A DNA stretch of 7,298 nucleotides from the NCBI GenBank assembly GCA_905206195.1, contig CAJLGN010000063.1, positions 1 through 7,298 on the forward strand, given 5' to 3'. The translations under genes and the position numbers were made by a program. Under the pieces are notes generated by a model. That model saw only the letters and a list, made by a program, of their open reading frames with translations, was not told the DNA's origin and did not search any database. Of this stretch, positions 1-6,098 are shown one piece after another; the first letter of the stretch is position 1, and the number at the start of each line of letters is the position of its first letter. The stretch comes from an uncultured Roseburia sp. Lineage in GTDB: Bacteria; Bacillota; Clostridia; Lachnospirales; Lachnospiraceae.

Positions 1-2
1 CC

Positions 3-797
3 ATTGCACCGGAAGCCTTCATGCAGAACAGGCAAATCACCAGAGTCGTGATGATGCCCTACCGGGACGAGCTGATTATCAGCACAAAGGCGGGCTACAC
101 GATGTGGGAAGGCCCCTACGGCGACTGGGGAAGCCGCAAATATCTCACGGCAAGCCTCGACGCGAGCCTCCTGCGCATGGGGCTTGATTACGTGGATATC
201 TTCTACCACCACCGCATGGATCCCCAGACCCCGCTGGAGGAAACTATGGGCGCCCTGGATTCGATTGTGAGAAGCGGAAAAGCCCTCTATGTCGGGCTTT
301 CCAATTATGATGGGGAAACCTTAAGAAAAGCCTGCGAGATTCTCTCAGATTTAAAATGCCCCTTCATCATCAATCAGAACCGCTACTCCATCTTTGACCG
401 AAGCATCGAGAAAAACGGCTTAAAAGAAACAGCGAGAGAACAAAAAAAGGGGATCATTGCCTTTTCCCCGCTCGCGCAGGGTATGCTCACCAGCCGCTAT
501 CTAAACGGTGTTCCGGCGGACAGCCGCATCCTGACAGACGGAAGGTTTTTAAAAGAGTCCGCCCTCACCGCAGAGCGCCTCGCACAGATTCGCACCTTAG
601 ACCAACTTGCAGCCACACGCGGGCAGTCGCTCGCACAGATGGCGCTCAGCTGGGTCTTAAAGGATTCTGATGTCACGAGCGTCCTAATCGGTGCTTCCAG
701 GCCAGAGCAGATCTCAGAAAATGTAAGGATTGTCGGGTGCGTTGATTTTTCACCCGAGGAGCTTCAAAAAATTGATGCTTTGTCCGAAAACCTGTGA
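3..797 (+). CDS. Aldo/keto reductase, YghZ/GAP-reductase type, 5' end outside window
   Basis: This is an NAD(P)H-dependent aldo/keto reductase of the YghZ (L-glyceraldehyde-3-phosphate reductase) or Kv-beta-like group, a cytosolic TIM-barrel enzyme that reduces aldehydes. Visible signatures, numbered from the ATG at 21, are the catalytic Lys in ISTKAGY (K23), the catalytic His in YVDIFYHHRMD (H64), SGKALYVGLSNY (about 87-96), the FSPLAQGML loop (about 148-156) and the C-terminal cofactor-binding GASRPEQISEN (about 224-234). The family is usually 320-340 residues. Here the first barrel strands, with the catalytic Asp and Tyr, lie upstream of the window, so the ATG at 21 is probably internal and the frame is open back to base 3. 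The stretch just before MMPYRDEL (bases 3-50) fits the family poorly. The gene converges on the divIC operon; no U-tract terminator is visible for this strand. Family call is firm; the substrate is not known. Confidence 0.9.
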   Translation: MAPEAFMQNRQITRVVMMPYRDELIISTKAGYTMWEGPYGDWGSRKYLTASLDASLLRMGLDYVDIFYHHRMDPQTPLEETMGALDSIVRSGKALYVGLSNYDGETLRKACEILSDLKCPFIINQNRYSIFDRSIEKNGLKETAREQKKGIIAFSPLAQGMLTSRYLNGVPADSRILTDGRFLKESALTAERLAQIRTLDQLAATRGQSLAQMALSWVLKDSDVTSVLIGASRPEQISENVRIVGCVDFSPEELQKIDALSENL

Positions 798-816
798 TTT
801 TGTCTGTTTCTTGTAC

Positions 817-873
817 AAAAAAGCGGGGGGATGTCCCAAAAGAAATCCTGATTGATTTCCTGGAACATCCCCC
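817..873 (-). terminator. Intrinsic terminator of the rqcP-yabP-yabQ-divIC run
   Basis: Read on the minus strand, GGGGGATGTTCC (873-862) pairs with GGGACATCCCCC (837-826): 12 base pairs including one G-U. A run of six T (822-817) follows after a short GC step. Inside the loop a second pair, GAAATC/GATTTC, can extend the stem. It lies 22 bases after the divIC stop. On the plus strand the hairpin is not followed by T residues, so it acts mainly for the minus-strand operon. Confidence 0.88.
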
Positions 874-895
874 ACTCACTGCTAATGTTCTATTC

Positions 896-1198
896 TTATT
901 TCTCTTCCTTGAATATAATCTCATTGTCATAGGCAAGTCCCAGCTTACTCTTGGCAATGTCCTCCACATACTGCTGCGACTTCGTGTACGCCTCGTACTC
1001 CTCCAAGTCCTGCTGCCTTGCCGTCTCCTCCTTCAGAAGCAGCTCCAGTTCTTCCTGCTTCCTGGCGTACTGCTGATCCTTTTGGTAGACTCTGACAATC
1101 TGAACAGACATGACTGCCACAAAGGCAACCAGAATCATGCTGATGCACAACTTCCCCGCCCGCATACTGTTTTTTCTCCGTCTCTTTGTCGCTGCCAT
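896..1198 (-). CDS. divIC: Septum formation initiator, DivIC/FtsB family
   Basis: This is a small bitopic membrane protein of the divisome. DivIC/FtsB proteins form a complex with FtsL and DivIB/FtsQ that activates septal wall synthesis. The 100 residues show a basic cytoplasmic N-terminus (MAATKRRRKN), one membrane segment (about 16-36) and a Glu/Gln-rich coiled coil (about 40-75). The family C-terminal signature YVEDIAKSKLGL follows, with a tail ending near DNEIIFK. I chose the ATG at 1198 because AGGTGGTGGGG precedes it; an in-frame TTG at 1216 would add six residues that coincide with that binding site. It is the last gene before a strong terminator, 28 bases after yabQ. The yabP-yabQ-divIC order is that of Bacillus subtilis and many clostridia. 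Family call is solid; the exact name (DivIC or FtsB-like) is by synteny. Confidence 0.9.
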   Translation of the reverse strand: MAATKRRRKNSMRAGKLCISMILVAFVAVMSVQIVRVYQKDQQYARKQEELELLLKEETARQQDLEEYEAYTKSQQYVEDIAKSKLGLAYDNEIIFKEEK

Positions 1199-1202
1199 AT
1201 CG

Positions 1203-1213
1203 CCCCACCACCT
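1203..1213 (-). promoter_or_regulatory. Ribosome binding site deciding the divIC start
   Basis: AGGTGGTGGGG on the minus strand lies 4-14 bases before the ATG at 1198 and overlaps the codons that follow the alternative TTG start at 1216. This supports the ATG. Confidence 0.6.
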
Positions 1214-1226
1214 CAATCAAAATTCC

Positions 1227-1679
1227 CTATAGTTTACATAAGCCTATTTTAACCGCTCGGAAGAACTTTTTCAATTGTTTTCTCAAAAATCCTGCCGCTT
1301 TTTTCAAAATCCGAAACAGCGGGCCAAAAAAGAACCTGAGGATCCTCTTTGCAACACTCAGCACGGTTCCAAGCACAAGGACATTTAAACGAATTACCAG
1401 CCGGCTGAGCAAAAGATAGTACAACAGCATGCCAAGGACAACCCCTCCGAGCGCAAACCCGCGCGCCATGCCATCATTTTCTCGATAGAGCATGACAAAC
1501 ACCGCACCGGTACAGACGAGCCAGTACCAAAAATCCTCGATACCGATCCACAGGTTACCGTGCGGAATAATTCTGCGGAAAATCCGCAGGGCGTCGTACA
1601 AAAAAAATAATCCCACTCCCACCAACGTGGAAATGCCAAGCAGCGCCGCCTCCTGCCCGATTGTCTCACTGACCGCCAT
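1227..1679 (-). CDS. yabQ: Spore cortex biosynthesis protein YabQ
   Basis: YabQ is a polytopic membrane protein made in the mother cell and needed for spore cortex formation in Bacillus. The 150-residue protein has hydrophobic segments at about 11-29, 48-66 and 73-91, with a possible fourth at 96-112. The YDALRIFRR motif follows the first segment and IEDFWYW starts the second, both typical of the family. A strongly basic, aromatic tail (about 111-150, RFFFGPLFRILKKA and onward) probably lies on the inner membrane face. Its ATG immediately follows the yabP stop codon (TAGATG), so translation is probably coupled. GGGAAGG inside the end of yabP could serve as ribosome binding site. The biochemical role of YabQ is unknown; identity rests on motifs and on the yabP-yabQ-divIC order. 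Confidence 0.9.
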   Translation of the reverse strand: MAVSETIGQEAALLGISTLVGVGLFFLYDALRIFRRIIPHGNLWIGIEDFWYWLVCTGAVFVMLYRENDGMARGFALGGVVLGMLLYYLLLSRLVIRLNVLVLGTVLSVAKRILRFFFGPLFRILKKAAGFLRKQLKKFFRAVKIGLCKL

Positions 1680-1970
1680 CTATTTGAACAGCCTTCCCAG
1701 AATCGACTCCGCCTGTTTGCCTGCACTCTTTATATCGGAGTAAGCGAGCGAATCGATCCTTCCCTCAATGTCGATCTCGCCTTTCTCCAGGCTCAGGCGG
1801 TTCACATGTAAATCGTGCCCCTTGATCAGCAGCATTCCAAGCTCCGTCTCTAGTAAAATCTCACTCACATCAAAAGAAAGGACATCCACCACACCGCCAA
1901 ACGCCCCATTCTTCCGGTTTGCCAGCAGGACCTTATGTGCTTTTGCCGCATTGCTGTTCCTCTCGTCCAT
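1680..1970 (-). CDS. yabP: Sporulation protein YabP
   Basis: YabP belongs to the YabP/YqfC family of small soluble or peripheral sporulation proteins; in B. subtilis yabP is transcribed by sigma-E in the mother cell. The 96 residues begin HKVLLANRK after a short variable N-terminus and show the family's repeating beta pattern: GVVDVLSFDVSEILLET, GMLLIKGHDLHVNRLSLEKG, then IDIEGRIDSLAYSD. The C-terminal helix (about 79-96) ends directly against yabQ. A good ribosome binding site, GGGAGG, lies six T residues before the ATG at 1970. The 60 bases upstream could carry a sporulation promoter, but only a weak match is visible. Mechanism is unknown in the literature I recall. Confidence 0.92.
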   Translation of the reverse strand: MDERNSNAAKAHKVLLANRKNGAFGGVVDVLSFDVSEILLETELGMLLIKGHDLHVNRLSLEKGEIDIEGRIDSLAYSDIKSAGKQAESILGRLFK

Positions 1971-2030
1971 AAAAAACCTCCCGCTATCTTTATAAAACTC
2001 TGTTATAAATATATTGGGAGGTGTCCTGTT

Positions 2031-2273
2031 TTATGATATATATTCAAATAAATCTTTGGCCTCGTTCTTCTTCGTCGTATCCTGCAGATCCAGCACCCGA
2101 ACCTTCACCGATTTCGTCCCGAATCCGATCTCAATAATATCGCCGACTTTCACCTGCAGGGAGGCCTTCGCCGGCTTCCCGTTCACCGTCACGCGGCCTG
2201 CATCGCACGCCTCGTTGGCAACGGTGCGGCGCTTGATCAGGCGCGAAACCTTTAAAAACTTGTCTAATCGCAT
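2031..2273 (-). CDS. rqcP: RqcP-type S4-domain RNA-binding protein (YabO)
   Basis: This is an S4 RNA-binding protein of the Hsp15/RqcP group. In Bacillus, RqcP (formerly YabO) binds the stalled 50S subunit with RqcH and helps add C-terminal alanine tails to nascent chains. The 80 residues match the family along their length: MRLDKFLKVSRLIKRRTVAN (S4 helices), AGRVTVNGKPAK (the S4 loop), VKVGDIIEI, and the C-terminal DTTKKNEAKDLFEY, which distinguishes RqcP from plain Hsp15. I prefer the ATG at 2273 because GGAGGAG ends three bases before it; an in-frame ATG at 2291 would add MEMEET and is poorly supported. It lies after HU and its terminator and heads the yabP-yabQ-divIC run. No clear sigma-A promoter is seen upstream, so it may depend on HU read-through or a non-standard promoter. 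Confidence 0.92.
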   Translation of the reverse strand: MRLDKFLKVSRLIKRRTVANEACDAGRVTVNGKPAKASLQVKVGDIIEIGFGTKSVKVRVLDLQDTTKKNEAKDLFEYIS

Positions 2274-2276
2274 TGT

Positions 2277-2283
2277 CTCCTCC
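2277..2283 (-). promoter_or_regulatory. Ribosome binding site deciding the rqcP start
   Basis: GGAGGAG ends three bases before the ATG at 2273 (the GGAGG core is five bases away). It lies within the codons that would follow an alternative ATG at 2291, so it favours the shorter protein. Confidence 0.7.
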
Positions 2284-2348
2284 ATCTCCATGCTGCAGCG
2301 CAGCTCGATTTGCCTCTAAGTGAGTGGCACTACCCTCTATTTCTGCGC

Positions 2349-2389
2349 AAAAAAGGAGCGAATCCGCACAGCGACGCGGAATCCACTCC
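2349..2389 (-). terminator. Intrinsic terminator after the HU gene
   Basis: On the minus strand GGAGTGGATTCCGC (2389-2376) pairs with GCGGATTCGCTCC (2367-2355), with two G-U pairs and one bulged T around an 8-base loop. Six T residues follow (2354-2349). It begins 18 bases after the HU stop codon and separates HU from rqcP. Confidence 0.85.
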
Positions 2390-2407
2390 TTCAAGCATCT
2401 ATATTGC

Positions 2408-2683
2408 TTAGGCGTTAACCATATCCTTTAAAGCTTTTCCAACTTTGAACTTCGGAGACTTGGAAGCCGGAATCACCATCTCTTTGCCGGTCTGCGGGTT
2501 TCTTCCTGTTCTCTCTGCTCTCTCAGATACTTCAAATGTTCCGAATCCTACCAACTGGATCTTCTCACCTTTCTTTAATTCCTCAGCAACAATGTCTGTA
2601 AATGCCTTTAATGCCGCCTCTGCGTCCTTTTTGCTTAATTCTGCTTTCTCAGCCATTGCTGCAACCAATTCTGCTTTGTTCAT
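2408..2683 (-). CDS. hup: DNA-binding protein HU
   Basis: HU is the dimeric histone-like nucleoid protein that bends DNA without strong sequence preference. The 91 residues fit the family's usual length of about 90. Visible are the N-terminal helical dimerisation part ([20 protein letters not shown]), [13 protein letters not shown] (about 46-58), the DNA-binding arm with the intercalating proline ([11 protein letters not shown]63) and the end [15 protein letters not shown]. The start at 2683 has an AGGAGG site at 2699-2694. A near-consensus promoter lies about 70 bases upstream and an intrinsic terminator directly downstream, so it is probably made mostly as a short, abundant single-gene message. 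HU rather than IHF is chosen because of the canonical HU arm and the Gram-positive context. Confidence 0.97.
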   Translation of the reverse strand: MNKAELVAAMAEKAELSKKDAEAALKAFTDIVAEELKKGEKIQLVGFGTFEVSERAERTGRNPQTGKEMVIPASKSPKFKVGKALKDMVNA

Positions 2684-2753
2684 GTCAAAAATTCCTCCTA
2701 TGGATTTTCAATATAAATAATATTCGAGGCCTTCTCAAAATACCTACTTCCTA

Positions 2754-2782
2754 TTTATACTTGTTTTTATCTGCTTTGTCAA
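2754..2782 (-). promoter_or_regulatory. Sigma-A promoter of the HU gene
   Basis: On the minus strand a perfect -35 TTGACA (2782-2777) and a 17-base spacer lead to -10 TATAAA (2759-2754). The expected start near 2747 gives a leader of about 63 bases. The -35 box lies only 16 bases after the pgcA stop, and no terminator separates them. Confidence 0.85.
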
Positions 2783-2798
2783 GGAAAAATCCCCCTGC

Positions 2799-4535
2799 TT
2801 AAAGCATTTTGTCAATCATTGCGAGCACAGATTCCGACAAACGCTTCGATTTGGAATCTGCGTCTTCTAAGGATGTTCCCTTCACGCCGAGATAAAATTT
2901 TACTTTTGGCTCCGTGCCGGAAGGTCTCACACACACCCACGCTCCATCTGTCATTTCATAATACAAAACATTGGAAGATGGCAGGCCGGTTCCTCTCACT
3001 TCCCCGGTCGCAGTATCCGTGATCGTATCCCTCTTATAATCCCGGACTGCCGTTACCCTGTAGCCGCCGATGTGTGTCGGGGCATTGTCGCGGAGCGTGT
3101 TCATGATCTCCTGAATCTTGGCCAGCCCCTCAATGCCCTTTAAGGTAATTGAAGTGACATCATCCTTATAATAGCCATATTTCTCATACATGGCAAGCAT
3201 CGCATCCCAGAGTGTCATGTTCTTTGTCTTATAGTAGGCAGCCGCCTCACAGAGCGTCATGGATGCCACGATGGCGTCCTTGTCCCTGGCGTAGGTTCCA
3301 GTGAGACAACCGTAGCTCTCCTCCATGCCAAAGAGGTAGGTTCCAGTCCCCTTTGTCTCAAATTCTAACATCTTCTGTCCGATGAATTTAAATCCGGTCA
3401 GAACCTCCACCAGCTGAATACCGTAGTATTCTGCGATGGCATCCGCCATGTTGGTAGAAACGATGGAGCGGATAAATGCGCCGTTCGCCGGAAGTCCTCC
3501 CTCCATTTCCCTTCTCTGTCCGATGACATAATCCCCAATCAGACAGCCCGACATATTCCCGGTTAAGCTGTGATAGGCTCCGCTCTTGGAGTCCTTCACG
3601 TAAACGCCAAGACGATCGGCATCCGGATCTGTCGCGAGGATAAGATCGGCATCCACCTCTTTTCCAAGTGCAAGCCCCAGCGCAAATGCCTCCTCCGCCT
3701 CCGGGTTTGGATAGCTGACCGTCGGAAATTCTCCGTCTGGGAGCTCCTGCTCTGGAACGACATACACGTTCTGGAAACCGAGTTCTTTTAAGACACGGCG
3801 CACCGGGATATTTCCGGTGCCGTGAAGCGGCGAGTAGACAATCTTCATGTCCGCACCGACCTTGTCGATACAGTCCTGGCGCAGCACCAGCTTCTTTAGC
3901 TCCGCAATATAAGGATCATCGATGTACGCACCGATGATCTGATACAGTCCCGCCGCCTTCGCCTGCTCCAAATCCATCGTCCGCACCGCGGCGTAGTCTG
4001 CCACTCCGCGCACTTGCGCCATGATTCCCTCGTCGTGCGGCGGTGTGATCTGCGCGCCATCCGCCCAATAGACCTTATAGCCGTTGTACTCCGGCGGGTT
4101 GTGACTCGCTGTAATGTTGATCCCCGCAGTACATCCGAGCTTTCTCACGGCGTAGGACAGCTCCGGTGTCGGTCGCAGGGACTCGAACACATATGCCTTT
4201 ATACCGTTTGCCGCGAGGCACAGCGCCGCTTCGTCCGCAAATTCAGGTGACATTCTCCTCGAATCGTAGGCGATCGCCACCCCCTTTTCCCCGGCGCCAA
4301 CCTGAAGAATATAATTCGCGAGCCCCTGCGTCGCTTTGCGCACTGTATAAATGTTCATGCGGTTCGTTCCCGCCCCGATTACGCCCCGAAGCCCGGCTGT
4401 GCCAAACTCCAGATCCATATAAAAGCGCTCCTCTATCTCCTTCTCATCCCCGGCGATGTCTGAGAGCTCCTGTCTCGTCGCCTCGTCAAAATAAGGATTC
4501 TTCAACCACGCCTCATAGCTTTCCCTATATCCCAT
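2799..4535 (-). CDS. pgcA: Alpha-phosphoglucomutase/phosphomannomutase
   Basis: This cytosolic enzyme of the alpha-D-phosphohexomutase superfamily interconverts glucose-6-phosphate and glucose-1-phosphate, feeding UDP-glucose, glycogen and cell-envelope polymers. The 578 residues match PgcA/YhxB (about 580) rather than the shorter GlmM. All four signature loops are present: the phosphoserine loop TASHNPPEYNG (S144), the metal-binding DPDADR (303-308), the sugar-binding GMEESYG (403-409) and the phosphate-binding RPSGTEPK (537-544). The N-terminal FGTAGLRG (44-51) is also typical. I chose the ATG at 4535: AGGAGG lies eight bases upstream, and a TTG 20 codons earlier falls in the promoter's -35 box. 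It has its own promoter. Downstream, no terminator is seen before the HU promoter, so some read-through into HU is likely. Glucose is the likely main sugar, by family. Confidence 0.96.
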   Translation of the reverse strand: MGYRESYEAWLKNPYFDEATRQELSDIAGDEKEIEERFYMDLEFGTAGLRGVIGAGTNRMNIYTVRKATQGLANYILQVGAGEKGVAIAYDSRRMSPEFADEAALCLAANGIKAYVFESLRPTPELSYAVRKLGCTAGINITASHNPPEYNGYKVYWADGAQITPPHDEGIMAQVRGVADYAAVRTMDLEQAKAAGLYQIIGAYIDDPYIAELKKLVLRQDCIDKVGADMKIVYSPLHGTGNIPVRRVLKELGFQNVYVVPEQELPDGEFPTVSYPNPEAEEAFALGLALGKEVDADLILATDPDADRLGVYVKDSKSGAYHSLTGNMSGCLIGDYVIGQRREMEGGLPANGAFIRSIVSTNMADAIAEYYGIQLVEVLTGFKFIGQKMLEFETKGTGTYLFGMEESYGCLTGTYARDKDAIVASMTLCEAAAYYKTKNMTLWDAMLAMYEKYGYYKDDVTSITLKGIEGLAKIQEIMNTLRDNAPTHIGGYRVTAVRDYKRDTITDTATGEVRGTGLPSSNVLYYEMTDGAWVCVRPSGTEPKVKFYLGVKGTSLEDADSKSKRLSESVLAMIDKML

Positions 4536-4543
4536 CCTGATAT

Positions 4544-4549
4544 CCTCCT
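4544..4549 (-). promoter_or_regulatory. Ribosome binding site deciding the pgcA start
   Basis: AGGAGG on the minus strand lies eight bases before the ATG at 4535, fixing this start over an in-frame TTG at 4595 that has no such site. Confidence 0.85.
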
Positions 4550-4566
4550 GTATGTGTGATATTTCT

Positions 4567-4595
4567 ATCTTAGCTTTGGTTCCCTCGTTTTTCAA
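4567..4595 (-). promoter_or_regulatory. Sigma-A promoter of pgcA
   Basis: On the minus strand, -35 TTGAAA (4595-4590), a 17-base spacer and -10 TAAGAT (4572-4567). The expected transcript start near 4560 gives a leader of about 25 bases ending in the AGGAGG site. The -35 box shares two bases with an inverted repeat immediately upstream. Confidence 0.72.
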
Positions 4596-4622
4596 GTGCT
4601 ATCGCCAGAGAAAATAGCACTT
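4594..4622 (-). repeat. Perfect 9-bp inverted repeat overlapping the pgcA -35 box
   Basis: AAGTGCTAT (4594-4602) and ATAGCACTT (4614-4622) are exact inverted copies separated by 11 bases. The element lies 18 bases after the lipoprotein stop and touches the pgcA -35 box. No T-run follows on the minus strand, so a standard terminator is unlikely in that direction; on the plus strand only TTTCTTCC follows. An operator for a dimeric regulator, or a transcript-end hairpin for the lipoprotein mRNA, both fit. Confidence 0.6.
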
Positions 4623-4640
4623 TCTTCCTAAAATTATGCT

Positions 4641-6032
4641 CTACTGCTCCCCCGACAGCGAGGATAACAGCTTGCTGATGGTGGACAGGTAATCCGACTT
4701 TGTATCACTGGATCCCTCGTTTAGCAGATTGTTCACAATCGAGTTCAGCTCCGCCTCACTGACGTTCCCATCTGTAAGTCCACTGCTGCCCGTATTTCCT
4801 GTGATACTTCCAGCGCCGGAGCCCGTTCCCCCAGCCGTGTGATTTCCCGCGAGACTTCCTGCAAGACTTCCAGCATTCCCTGCATCTGTCGCGGTGTTCG
4901 TATCCGCCCAGGCGTCCGTGTTCGCCCCGGCATCCGTGTTCGCTCCTGCATTTTCTGAGCTGCCAGAATTGCCTCCGCCCCCCGACAGACCGATGACGAT
5001 TGTCGCCTCCTCGGAATTGACAAAGAGCTTTTTGGTGTACGGCTCATAGGAATCTGCCGTGACCGTCAGCGTGTGAACGCCGTACCGAACCGGCACAGCC
5101 TCGCTGTAGTCCACCGCCTTTCCGTCAATCTGCAGAATCGCACCTGCCACATCCACCGTAAAGAGGATATCTCCGTACTTTGGTCCCTCTCCCTTTAGAG
5201 TGTCCAGATCAAGCACTGTCTCCTGCCCTCGCTTGATCTCCACATCCGTATTTCCGCCGTACCCATCATTCGCCACTGCCACTGTGTACACGCCCTCCGG
5301 GAGCTCCATGGTCATCTCCCCGGTAATCTCTGAAAAGATCTTGCTCCCGACTTGAATGTAGCTCCCCTCGAACACCTCCGTGTTCTCCAGTGCAAGCTCC
5401 CCGTGTCCCGTCGTGACGGAGATCGAGAGAATCTCCTTGCCAATTCCCACCACGCGGAGTGTGTCCAGTGATGTCAGGTCGGAAAGCTTTTGCATACTGC
5501 CATCGGAGGCGATAAAAACTCCCGCCCGATAGGAATAATTCGTGTCCGCGATTTTAAAAACGCCGCGTTCCTCATCCACAGAAAAACGGATCACATCCGG
5601 ATACTCCCACACCCGATTGGAAATCTGTGCCTCCAAAAGTCTTCCCTTGCTGTCTTTTTTGCCTACACAGATGACTCTTCCCGGTTCAAAGTAGGACACC
5701 GTCGTCCGGTTGCCGTATTTATCCAGAAATCTTGTGGAGAGAGAATAATTGTACATATACTGCTTCCCCGAAGCAAGCTGCTCCAGGATCAAACACTGCG
5801 ACTGCATATCGTTGCTCGTGACCAAAAAGAGATCCCCGCTTATGGATGCAGCGTCCGCGTCCGCCTCCGGCGCCTGCGTATCCGCGATGGTCTCCCCCCT
5901 CGCCGTCTCATTCGCCGGACTGTAATATTTGCCCGAGACAAAATTACTGGTTTGATTCCTCCCGCATGCCGCCAACAAAAGCATGCCTGCCGCAGCTATA
6001 AAAATTCCTACTTTTTTCATCTTCAAGTGCAT
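4641..6032 (-). CDS. PEGA-domain lipoprotein with repeat-rich C-terminal tail
   Basis: This is an exported lipoprotein of unknown function. It starts MHLKMKKVGIF and has a hydrophobic signal segment and lipobox LLAACG, with the lipidated Cys at 23, so it should sit on the outer face of the membrane. Residues about 64-230 form a beta-rich region without a motif I can name. Two PEGA-type beta domains follow: about 237-278 (core LPEGVYTVAV) and about 288-349 (QIDGKAVDYS, then VRYGVHTLTVTADSYEPY). Residues 351-424 are a low-complexity Gly/Ser/Asn/Thr/Ala linker with small repeats (GANTDA, SLAG). The last 40 residues (VSEAELNSIVNNLLN and onward) look like amphipathic helices. PEGA domains are commonly found in surface proteins. 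The ATG at 6032 follows GGAAAGGTG; an ATG four codons later is a possible alternative. A promoter lies directly upstream. I recall similar proteins in Lachnospiraceae without known function. Confidence 0.85.
   Translation of the reverse strand: MHLKMKKVGIFIAAAGMLLLAACGRNQTSNFVSGKYYSPANETARGETIADTQAPEADADAASISGDLFLVTSNDMQSQCLILEQLASGKQYMYNYSLSTRFLDKYGNRTTVSYFEPGRVICVGKKDSKGRLLEAQISNRVWEYPDVIRFSVDEERGVFKIADTNYSYRAGVFIASDGSMQKLSDLTSLDTLRVVGIGKEILSISVTTGHGELALENTEVFEGSYIQVGSKIFSEITGEMTMELPEGVYTVAVANDGYGGNTDVEIKRGQETVLDLDTLKGEGPKYGDILFTVDVAGAILQIDGKAVDYSEAVPVRYGVHTLTVTADSYEPYTKKLFVNSEEATIVIGLSGGGGNSGSSENAGANTDAGANTDAWADTNTATDAGNAGSLAGSLAGNHTAGGTGSGAGSITGNTGSSGLTDGNVSEAELNSIVNNLLNEGSSDTKSDYLSTISKLLSSLSGEQ
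4851..4874 (-). repeat. Two tandem 12-bp units encoding SLAG
   Basis: GAGACTTCCTGC (4851-4862) and AAGACTTCCAGC (4863-4874) on the plus strand match at 10 of 12 bases and encode Ser-Leu-Ala-Gly twice in the lipoprotein linker. Confidence 0.7.
4912..4947 (-). repeat. Two tandem 18-bp units in the lipoprotein linker
   Basis: The 18-base units 4912-4929 and 4930-4947 match at 15 of 18 positions (core TCCGTGTTCGC on the plus strand) and encode the repeated GANTDA. More degenerate copies (ADTNTATDAG) lie beside them, which suggests growth of the linker by tandem duplication. Confidence 0.75.
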
Positions 6033-6069
6033 TCACCTTTCCACATAAAAATGGTTTTTGTTCCTCTAC

Positions 6070-6098
6070 AGTATAACGCATAAGATTTAAGATGTAAA
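6070..6098 (-). promoter_or_regulatory. Sigma-A promoter of the PEGA lipoprotein gene
   Basis: On the minus strand, -35 TTTACA (6098-6093), a 17-base spacer and -10 TATACT (6075-6070). The expected start near 6063 leaves a leader of about 31 bases. The -35 box lies inside the last codons of the CotS-like gene, whose stop is at 6087-6089. Confidence 0.7.

Noticed and set aside
794..1252. A plus-strand frame across divIC with a very Leu-rich product resembling a membrane protein.
   Set aside because: The Leu richness is the complement of the Glu/Gln/Lys-rich coiled coil of DivIC; the minus strand has the family signature and a ribosome binding site.
2031..2291. Longer RqcP starting MEMEET at the ATG at 2291.
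   Set aside because: The ribosome binding site GGAGGAG lies within those extra codons and the family begins MRLDKFL.
5490..6083. A 197-codon open frame on the plus strand, opposite the lipoprotein gene.
   Set aside because: It is antisense to a frame with a clear lipobox, PEGA domains, ribosome binding site and promoter; its product is Arg/His/Ile-rich with no recognisable motif.
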